A stretch of 5,737 nucleotides of DNA from Christensenella sp. UBA3798 (GTDB lineage: Bacteria > Bacillota > Clostridia > Christensenellales > CAG-1252): positions 1-5,737 of the forward strand of contig DFEQ01000090.1 of NCBI GenBank assembly GCA_002368735.1, written 5' to 3'. This document shows positions 1 to 4,366 of this stretch, in pieces. The position numbers and the translations under genes were made by a program. Every line of letters begins with the position of its first letter. Within the stretch, counting starts at the first letter, position 1. Under the pieces are notes generated by a model. It saw only the letters and a program-made list of their open reading frames with translations. It was not told where the DNA came from and searched no databases.

Positions 1-9
1 AAGGAGGAG
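1..9 (+). promoter_or_regulatory. Ribosome-binding site of the ACT-domain gene
   Basis: The window opens with AAGGAGGAG, a near-perfect Shine-Dalgarno sequence a few bases ahead of the ATG at 15. It fixes the start of the first gene. What lies upstream is outside the window, so this gene may be internal to a longer operon. Confidence 0.9.
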
Positions 10-14
10 AAACT

Positions 15-446
15 ATGCAAGCGAAACAATTATCCGTTTTTATCGAAAACAGAGAAGGCAGATTGGACGAAGTGCTCGCGGTCATCAAGGCGGCGAACGT
101 CAACATCCTCTCGCTCAGCCTCGCCGACACCAGCGAATACGGTCTGCTGCGACTCATCGTCAGCGACCCCGCAGCCGCAGACGCCGCCCTCAAAGCAAGC
201 GGCTTCTCCTCGATGCTTACCGACGTCCTCGTCGTGCGCCTTGCGAACAAGGTGGGCAGCCTGCAGGCATTCCTTTCCGACCTTGCAAAGACCGAGATCA
301 ACCTCGAATATATGTACGGTCTGACCATTGAGAAGGAGGGCAAAGCCTCCCTCGTCATCAAGGCGTCCGACCTTACCAAGGCTTCCGCCATCCTCTTGAA
401 GGCGGGCGCGGAGCTCCTCACGGCGGAGGATATCGCCAAGCTGTGA
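15..446 (+). CDS. Tandem ACT-domain amino-acid-binding protein
   Basis: This 143-aa cytoplasmic protein consists of two ACT domains and nothing else. The first spans roughly residues 3-66 (KQLSVFIENREGRL, then NVNILSLSLADTSEYGLLRLIV). The second spans roughly residues 70-138 (VLVVRLANKVGSLQAFL, then INLEYMYGL). Each shows the ACT pattern of a beta strand, a G-(R/S)-L turn, a helix, an N-I-like segment and a final strand. ACT domains bind small ligands, usually amino acids, and regulate enzymes or transporters. Stand-alone tandem ACT proteins of this length are common in Clostridia; from memory they often sit beside aromatic 2-oxo-acid or phenylacetate-CoA ligase genes, which cannot be checked here. 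No catalytic domain is present, so a regulatory or ligand-sensing role is inferred. The stop codon is 1 nt from the next start, so the two genes are almost certainly co-transcribed. Confidence 0.88.
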   Translation: MQAKQLSVFIENREGRLDEVLAVIKAANVNILSLSLADTSEYGLLRLIVSDPAAADAALKASGFSSMLTDVLVVRLANKVGSLQAFLSDLAKTEINLEYMYGLTIEKEGKASLVIKASDLTKASAILLKAGAELLTAEDIAKL

Positions 447-447
447 T

Positions 448-1263
448 ATGATAGTAGATTTCCACGCGCACGCCTTTCCCGACGCCCTTGCGGAGCGTTC
501 GGTCGCCTATCTTTCGGAGAAGGCAAGCGTTCCCGCCTTCGCATGCGGCACCACACGGGGCTTAGCCGAGGCGGCGAGCCGTGTCAAGGCGGACTACGCC
601 CTCGTTCTTCCCGTCCAGACGAAGCCCTCGCAGTTTAGGTCGGTCAACGCCTTTGCTAAACGCATCAACGACGGAGAGTTTGACGCCTTTGGCGTCAAAT
701 TGCTCTCTTTCGGAGGCATCCACCCGGGCGACGAGGACATCGCGGGCGAGCTGAAGGAGATCAAGGCGCTCGGTCTCAAGGGGGTAAAACTGCATCCCGA
801 CTATCAGCAGACCTTCATCGACGACCCAAAGAATATGGCGATCATCGAAAAAGCGGCGGAGCTGGGTCTTATGGTGTCGGTGCACGCGGGGCTCGATTAC
901 GGCTTTACCGATTGCACCCATTGCACCCCCGCGCGCGCGAAGAATATGCTGCGTCAGACCGGCGCGGAGAACGTAGTCCTCGCACACATGGGCGGCTTTG
1001 CGATGTGGGAGGAGGTCGCCGACCTCCTCGTAGGCGAAAAGGTCTATTTCGATACCGGCGTCGTCGCGCGCTATATGGATAAGCGCCTCGCATCTGATAT
1101 CATCCGCTCTCACGGCGCGGACAAGGTGCTCTTCGCCACCGACAGCCCGTGGGCAAGTTACGAGGACAGCGTGGAGTTCGTCACCTCGCTCGACATCACC
1201 GACAAAGAAAAAAATATGATCTTGGGCGAGAATGCTCAAAGACTTTTGGGGTTAAAACTATGA
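448..1263 (+). CDS. Amidohydrolase-2 type metal-dependent hydrolase (TIM barrel)
   Basis: This 271-aa protein has the order of metal-site motifs expected of the amidohydrolase superfamily. These are H6-x-H8 at the end of the first strand (VDFHAHAF), VKLHPDY with H116, VSVHAGL with H146, LAHMGG with H180, and LFATDSPW with D232 near the C-terminus. Its length fits the PF04909-type family, whose members hydrolyse or decarboxylate small molecules. The substrate cannot be predicted. There is no signal peptide, so it should be cytoplasmic. A CTHC stretch (residues 156-159), just after the H146 strand, is a small oddity. The ATG follows the upstream TGA by 1 nt (TGATATG), and the nearest GGAGG is about 17 nt away, so translation is probably coupled to the ACT gene. 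Its position between an ACT protein and an aminotransferase suggests amino-acid or 2-oxo-acid metabolism (inference). Confidence 0.85.
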   Translation: MIVDFHAHAFPDALAERSVAYLSEKASVPAFACGTTRGLAEAASRVKADYALVLPVQTKPSQFRSVNAFAKRINDGEFDAFGVKLLSFGGIHPGDEDIAGELKEIKALGLKGVKLHPDYQQTFIDDPKNMAIIEKAAELGLMVSVHAGLDYGFTDCTHCTPARAKNMLRQTGAENVVLAHMGGFAMWEEVADLLVGEKVYFDTGVVARYMDKRLASDIIRSHGADKVLFATDSPWASYEDSVEFVTSLDITDKEKNMILGENAQRLLGLKL

Positions 1264-2450
1264 TATGTAACGAAAAAATGTACGGTCTCGGCGCCAAGCG
1301 CTCGGTGATCCGCGAGCTCTTTGAATACGGCAAGATGCGTAAAGCCGCTGTCGGCGAGGACAAGGTCTACGACTTCAGCCTCGGCAACCCCAGCGTGCCG
1401 CCGCCTCCCGCCGTCAAAGAGGCTCTCATCAAGATGCTTACGGAGGAGAGCGAGATCGCCCTCCACGGCTACACCTCCGCGCAGGGGGATAAGGGCACCC
1501 GCGACACTATCGCCGCCCACTACGCCGAGGAGTACGGTTTCCGCCTCGACCCCGATATGATGTATATGACCTGCGGCGCCGCAGCCTCCCTGACCATCAC
1601 CTTGAACGCCATCGTGAAGGACCCCTCGGACGAGGTCGTGACCTTTGCGCCTTTCTTTCCCGAATATCGCGTCTTTACCGAGAAGGCGGGGGCGAAACTC
1701 GTGGTCTGCCCGCCCGCGGCGGGGCTCGAGATCGACGTCAAGGCGTTTGAGTCCCTTCTCAACGAGCATACCCGCGCCGTCATCATCAATTCTCCCAATA
1801 ACCCCTCGGGCGTTCTCTATCCCGAGGAGCAGGTGAAGGCGGTCGCCGCCGCGCTCGAGAGAGCGGAGGCAAAGTTCGGCACCACCATCTACCTGATCTC
1901 GGACGAACCCTACCGCGCCCTCGTCTTTGACGGGAAGAAGGCTACCTGCTTCCCCTCTTACTACAAGGACACGGTGGTGTGCTATTCCTACTCCAAGTCC
2001 CTCTCCCTTCCCGGCGAGAGGATAGGCTATATCGCCGTTTCTCCCTTGGCGACAGAGGCGCAGGAACTCTACCTCGCTGTGTGCGGGGCGGGGCGCGCCC
2101 TCGGCTACGTCTGTGCTCCCGCGCTCTTTCAGCGCCTTGTCAAGGCGTGCGACGGCTTGACTTCTGACGTCAATATCTATCGCGAGAACCGTGATATCCT
2201 CTACTCCGCACTCACCGAGATGGGCTTCACCTGCGCCTATCCGTCGGGTGCCTTCTATCTCTTCGTCAAGGCGCCCTCGGGCGACGCGAACGAGTTCTCG
2301 GAGGAGGCGAAAAAGATGGACATCCTCGTCGTCCCGTCCGACAGTTTCGGGTGCGAGGGGTACGTGCGCATTGCGTACTGCGTATCCACCGATCTCATTC
2401 GCCGCAGCTTGCCTGCATTCAAGGCGCTCGCGGCAAAATATTTTCTGTAA
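1260..2450 (+). CDS. PLP-dependent aminotransferase, class I/II
   Basis: This 396-aa fold-type I aminotransferase transfers an amino group between an amino acid and a 2-oxo acid using pyridoxal phosphate. Visible motifs include DFSLGNPSVPPPP (residues 38-50), GAAASL near 106 (phosphate-binding region), SPNNPSG (178-184), SDEPY with D215 contacting the pyridine nitrogen, SYSKS with K246 as the Schiff-base lysine, ERIGY (253-257) and YVRIAYC with R370 as the likely carboxylate-binding arginine. The N-terminal YGLGAKRSVIRELFEYG is typical of a clostridial aminotransferase subgroup often labelled aspartate-type; specificity is not certain. The start at 1260 is preferred because its ATG overlaps the upstream TGA (ATGA) and has GGGG at 1248-1251 in Shine-Dalgarno position. 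A longer in-frame start at 1149 would lie deep inside the hydrolase gene and encodes a non-homologous, basic 37-residue extension. It is the last gene of the operon. Confidence 0.93.
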   Translation: MICNEKMYGLGAKRSVIRELFEYGKMRKAAVGEDKVYDFSLGNPSVPPPPAVKEALIKMLTEESEIALHGYTSAQGDKGTRDTIAAHYAEEYGFRLDPDMMYMTCGAAASLTITLNAIVKDPSDEVVTFAPFFPEYRVFTEKAGAKLVVCPPAAGLEIDVKAFESLLNEHTRAVIINSPNNPSGVLYPEEQVKAVAAALERAEAKFGTTIYLISDEPYRALVFDGKKATCFPSYYKDTVVCYSYSKSLSLPGERIGYIAVSPLATEAQELYLAVCGAGRALGYVCAPALFQRLVKACDGLTSDVNIYRENRDILYSALTEMGFTCAYPSGAFYLFVKAPSGDANEFSEEAKKMDILVVPSDSFGCEGYVRIAYCVSTDLIRRSLPAFKALAAKYFL

Positions 2451-2451
2451 C

Positions 2452-2470
2452 TGCGTATAGCGGCGCTTAT
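2452..2470 (+). repeat. 19-bp direct repeat, first copy
   Basis: TGCGTATAGCGGCGCTTAT occurs exactly here and again at 2589-2607. A diverged relative, with two mismatches over 17 nt, lies at 5119-5135 and overlaps the stop codon of the release-factor-like gene. It contains the perfect 9-nt palindrome AGCG-G-CGCT. Here it overlaps the left end of the structured repeat. Confidence 0.85.
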
Positions 2471-2565
2471 TCTGCTCTACCGCTTCTCGCCCAAATGGTC
2501 ACGTACACCACCTAGTACGCGCCCATCCGTCCGCTCGCGGAGCGTTTGTCTAAGCCCCACTCTCC
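2460..2565 (+). repeat. Dispersed ~105-nt structured repeat, copy A
   Basis: This stretch matches 5152-5254 in the same orientation, with about eight substitutions plus one altered loop. It sits directly after the end of the first operon, as copy B does after the second. It folds on paper. ATGG (2495-2498) and CGTAC (2502-2506) pair with GTACG (2515-2519) and CCAT (2523-2526) across a 3x3 internal loop. CGCTC (2532-2536) pairs with GAGCG (2540-2544). GGCGCTTA (2462-2469) can close the whole with TAAGCCCC (2551-2558), with one mismatch. No coding frame is evident. It could be a 3'-UTR element, a small RNA or a small non-autonomous mobile element; the sequence does not decide. Confidence 0.8.
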
Positions 2566-2588
2566 GCAGTTACGTTAAGGGTAGATGG

Positions 2589-2607
2589 TGCGTATAGCGG
2601 CGCTTAT
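2589..2607 (+). repeat. 19-bp direct repeat, second copy, leading into hairpin array 1
   Basis: This is an exact second copy of TGCGTATAGCGGCGCTTAT, 137 nt after the first. Here it is followed not by the ~105-nt element but by ATATCCC and then hairpin array 1. Its AGCG-G-CGCT palindrome followed by ATATCCC looks like a degenerate first unit of that array, whose linker word is ATATCGC. Confidence 0.85.
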
Positions 2608-2694
2608 ATCCCACCACCGATAGGTGCATATCGCACGACGCAGTCGTATATCGCGTGGCAATAACCACATATCGCGCCCGTCAGGGCATATCGC
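2606..2694 (+). repeat. Hairpin array 1: four different hairpins joined by ATATCGC
   Basis: Four short inverted repeats alternate with a constant word. The hairpins are CACC-GATA-GGTG (2615-2626), ACGAC-GCA-GTCGT (2635-2647), GTGG-CAATAA-CCAC (2655-2668) and GCCC-GTCA-GGGC (2676-2687). They are followed by ATATCGC at 2628-2634, 2648-2654, 2669-2675 and 2688-2694; the first copy is preceded by an extra C. A degenerate ATATCCC (2606-2612) precedes the first hairpin. Stem sequences are unrelated to one another, yet all pair perfectly. No reading frame or known RNA family was recognised. Confidence 0.85.
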
Positions 2695-2700
2695 CTTTCC

Positions 2701-2739
2701 AATGCGGAATGCGTAATGCGGAATGCGGAATGCGGAATG
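2701..2739 (+). repeat. AATGCGG heptad tandem repeat
   Basis: There are five consecutive 7-nt units from 2701 to 2735 (AATGCGG, AATGCGT, then AATGCGG three times), followed by a partial AATG. It lies between hairpin arrays 1 and 2. Reverse-complement fragments of the word (TCCGCA at 5708-5713 and 5726-5731) follow hairpin array 3, so the word recurs near arrays. Confidence 0.9.
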
Positions 2740-2761
2740 AAGGTAAAAACGATCTCTACAT

Positions 2762-2874
2762 CCTTAACTGGGAACGAAGTGAGCAACTTCACTATGAGCG
2801 AAGCGAATAACTTCACTGACGAAGTCAACTTCACTTGCCGAAGGCAAACTTCACGCGGCGTAGCCGCACAAAGG
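2762..2874 (+). repeat. Hairpin array 2: five hairpins joined by ACTTCAC, just upstream of the cyclophilin ribosome-binding site
   Basis: The units are a 17-nt imperfect hairpin (2769-2785), a 17-nt hairpin TAT-GA-GC-GAA-GC-GA-ATA (2793-2809), TGAC-GAA-GTCA (2817-2827), TTGCC-GAA-GGCAA (2835-2847) and GCGGC-GTA-GCCGC (2855-2867). ACTTCAC is exact at 2786-2792, 2810-2816, 2828-2834 and 2848-2854. A degenerate CCTTAAC (2762-2768) precedes the first hairpin, and ACAAAGG (2868-2874) follows the last. All five loops are GNA closed by C-G. The first two hairpins share a layout of 3 positions, opposed GA/GA mismatches, then 2 pairs. The last stem ends 2 nt before the Shine-Dalgarno sequence, so if transcribed from upstream the array is part of the 5' leader. 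Confidence 0.87.
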
Positions 2875-2878
2875 AGGT
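2870..2878 (+). promoter_or_regulatory. Ribosome-binding site that decides the cyclophilin start
   Basis: AAAGGAGGT lies 7 nt before the ATG at 2886. It rules out the longer in-frame start at 2835, which would begin inside hairpin array 2 and add 17 non-homologous residues. Confidence 0.95.
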
Positions 2879-2885
2879 ATCTACT

Positions 2886-3401
2886 ATGAGCAATTATGTC
2901 AAAACAAATGAAGTCACCGACCTCGTCATGATCACCATGGAGTCGGGCAAATCCATCGTCGTCAAGCTCGACGCTGCAAGCGCCCCCATCACCGTGGCGA
3001 ACTTTCAGAAGCTCGTTTCGGAGGGCTTCTATAACGGTCTTATCTTCCACCGCGTCATCGCGGGCTTTATGGTGCAGGGCGGCGACCCCACCGGCACGGG
3101 TATGAGCGGCAGCAAGGAAAAGATCAAGGGAGAATTTCTGATGAACGGCGTCAGAAACTTGATCTCGCACAAGCGCGGCGTGATCTCGATGGCGAGGACG
3201 AACGATCCGAATAGCGCCTCCTCGCAGTTCTTCATCTGCCACGCGGACGCGACCTTCCTTGACGGACAGTACGCCGCTTTCGGCTCTGTGGTCGAGGGGC
3301 TCGACGCGGTGGACGACATCGCCGCCGTACCCACCGATAGGATGGACAAGCCTCTCCGCGACCAGCGCATGAAGGAGGTTTGTTTCGTGAAAATCGGCTA
3401 A
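2886..3401 (+). CDS. ppiB: Cyclophilin-type peptidyl-prolyl cis-trans isomerase
   Basis: This 171-aa single-domain cyclophilin catalyses cis-trans isomerisation of prolyl peptide bonds and assists protein folding. No signal peptide or membrane segment is present, so it should be cytoplasmic. Core motifs are FHRVI (54-58, catalytic R56), FMVQGGDPTGTG (61-72, active-site F, M and Q), GVISMA (98-103), SASSQFFI (110-117) and FLDGQYAAFG (124-133). In the last, the tryptophan and histidine of the human CypA WLDGKHVVFG segment are F and Y, a common bacterial variation that usually reduces cyclosporin binding. The gene name follows the usual cytoplasmic bacterial cyclophilin and is less certain than the family. 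The gene is preceded by a strong ribosome-binding site and by hairpin array 2. I could not find a convincing sigma-70 type promoter immediately upstream. A separate promoter follows it, so it appears to be monocistronic. Confidence 0.96.
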   Translation: MSNYVKTNEVTDLVMITMESGKSIVVKLDAASAPITVANFQKLVSEGFYNGLIFHRVIAGFMVQGGDPTGTGMSGSKEKIKGEFLMNGVRNLISHKRGVISMARTNDPNSASSQFFICHADATFLDGQYAAFGSVVEGLDAVDDIAAVPTDRMDKPLRDQRMKEVCFVKIG

Positions 3402-3408
3402 TAGCCGA
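3394..3408 (+). terminator. Palindrome spanning the cyclophilin stop codon, possible weak terminator
   Basis: TCGGCTA-A-TAGCCGA is a perfect inverted repeat that includes the TAA stop (3399-3401). It would fold as a 5-bp GC-rich stem with a TAATA loop. The following CCCCTTTCG is not the U-run of a classical intrinsic terminator, so function as a terminator is doubtful. Confidence 0.3.
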
Positions 3409-3434
3409 CCCCTTTCGCCCGCGCGCAGGCGCTA

Positions 3435-3463
3435 TTGACTTTTCGCGCGTGTTATGATAGAGT
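3435..3463 (+). promoter_or_regulatory. Probable sigma-A type promoter for the lipid kinase gene
   Basis: TTGACT (3435-3440) is a five-of-six match to the -35 box. A -10 at TAGAGT (3458-3463) gives the ideal 17-nt spacer. Alternatively, TATGAT (3453-3458) is preceded by TG plus one base (3450-3452), an extended -10 that needs no good -35. Either reading places a start site roughly 10-25 nt before the ATG at 3484, giving a very short leader. Confidence 0.65.
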
Positions 3464-3470
3464 AAAGAGT

Positions 3471-3477
3471 AGGTAGG
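3471..3477 (+). promoter_or_regulatory. Ribosome-binding site of the lipid kinase gene
   Basis: AGGTAGG lies 6 nt before the ATG at 3484. It is weaker than the AGGAGG sites of the ACT and cyclophilin genes. Confidence 0.6.
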
Positions 3478-3483
3478 CTGACG

Positions 3484-4365
3484 ATGAGCGTATATCACGT
3501 GATCTACAATCCCAATTCCGGTCTTAGGAAGACTGCGCGTTCGGCGGACGCCGTGCGCCATATCCTCGAAGCCCACGGCGACGAGGCTATCTTTTATCCC
3601 ACCGAGCGGGAGGGGCATTGCACCGAGATCGTGCGTGATATCAATACGAAATATGAGGCGGCGCGCGTCATCATCATCGGCGGCGACGGCACCTTCAGCG
3701 AGGCGCTGAACGGCGTGGTGGACTTCGATAAGATAACCTTCGGGCTCGTCCCCTGCGGCACGGGCAACGACTTTGCGAAGAAGATGAAGATCCCCTCTTG
3801 CACCCGTCGCGCGATGAAGCGCATCCTCGCGGGGAACGTTCGCTTGCTCGACCACCTCGACCTCGGCGGCAAGCGCTGCTTGAACGTGTGCGGGCTCGGC
3901 ATGGACGTGGACGTCCTCGTGAAGTACGCTTCGATGAAGCATTTTAAGGGAAAGATCAAGTATTATCTCTCGCTTTTCTACGTGCTCACCCACTTCAAGC
4001 CCCACCGCGTTCGCTATAAGATCGGGGACGTCGAGGGCGAGCAGGAGGTCTTTATGGTGGGCGTGTGCAACGGCAGCTACATCGGCGGGGGCATGGCGCT
4101 TGCGCCCGATAACGCCGTGGACGACGGCACGTTGGAGCTCGTCGTCATCGACAATATCAAGAAGCCCATGATACCCATTCGTCTCGTCCCTTTCCTTCTC
4201 GGCAGGATGAATAAGCAGTCTTGCACCCATACCTTCCGCGGCACCGAGGCGGAGGTGGAGATCATCGGGGAGGAGCCCGCACGAGTGCAGGTGGACGGCG
4301 AGGTCATCGAGATGCCGAAACTGCAGGTGAAGGTCGTGCCCAAGAAGCTACGAATGTTTTTGTGA
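3484..4365 (+). CDS. Diacylglycerol/lipid kinase family protein (YegS/DagK type)
   Basis: This 293-aa soluble kinase belongs to the LCB5/DAGK_cat family, which uses ATP to phosphorylate diacylglycerol or related lipids at the inner face of the membrane. The N-terminal nucleotide-binding half has YNPNSG (8-13), the signature GGDGTFSE (66-73) and PCGTGNDFAK (90-99). The C-terminal beta-rich half has NVCGLGMDVDV (134-144), CNGSYIGGGMALAPDNAVDDGTLELV (195-220, with the conserved D-D-G-x-L) and QVDGE (269-273). The length of about 290-300 aa is normal, and no transmembrane helix is present, as in DgkB-like enzymes. In Gram-positive bacteria such enzymes recycle diacylglycerol released by lipoteichoic-acid synthesis, but the lipid here could be another. 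It has its own promoter and is followed after 1 nt by the release-factor-like gene. Confidence 0.92.
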   Translation: MSVYHVIYNPNSGLRKTARSADAVRHILEAHGDEAIFYPTEREGHCTEIVRDINTKYEAARVIIIGGDGTFSEALNGVVDFDKITFGLVPCGTGNDFAKKMKIPSCTRRAMKRILAGNVRLLDHLDLGGKRCLNVCGLGMDVDVLVKYASMKHFKGKIKYYLSLFYVLTHFKPHRVRYKIGDVEGEQEVFMVGVCNGSYIGGGMALAPDNAVDDGTLELVVIDNIKKPMIPIRLVPFLLGRMNKQSCTHTFRGTEAEVEIIGEEPARVQVDGEVIEMPKLQVKVVPKKLRMFL

Positions 4366-4366
4366 T

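Larger units (their letters stand above)
2447..2573. repeat. 9-bp inverted repeat bracketing copy A of the ~105-nt element
   Basis: GTAACTGCG at 2447-2455 is the exact reverse complement of CGCAGTTAC at 2565-2573. The left arm contains the TAA stop codon of the aminotransferase. Together the arms enclose the whole structured repeat copy A, so they could form its outermost stem or mark element ends. Copy B does not have the same arms; around it a weaker GGGAG (5144-5148) and CTCCC (5251-5255) pairing can be drawn. Confidence 0.6.

Noticed and set aside
562..1239. A 225-codon open frame on the - strand inside the hydrolase gene
   Set aside because: It is a shadow of the GC-rich codon pattern of a gene with clear catalytic motifs; its translation shows no recognisable domain.
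1149..1259. Longer aminotransferase start
   Set aside because: It lies inside the hydrolase gene and adds a basic, non-homologous tail; the ATGA overlap at 1260 and the GGGG upstream favour the shorter form.
2606..2694. Reading the arrays as CRISPR
   Set aside because: The constant words are only 6-7 nt and the variable parts are palindromes of 11-17 nt; CRISPR repeats are about 23-50 nt with non-palindromic spacers, and no cas gene is present.
2604..3242. A 212-codon open frame on the - strand through hairpin arrays and cyclophilin
   Set aside because: It runs through repeats and antisense of a solid gene and has no protein-like motif.
3435..3458. Pairing TTGACT with TATGAT as one promoter
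   Set aside because: The spacer would be only 12 nt. The promoter entry instead uses TTGACT with TAGAGT at 17 nt, or TATGAT alone as an extended -10.
3232..4230. A 332-codon open frame on the - strand across the end of the cyclophilin and most of the lipid kinase
   Set aside because: Low-complexity, motif-free translation that crosses two well-supported genes and the promoter between them; treated as a codon-bias shadow.
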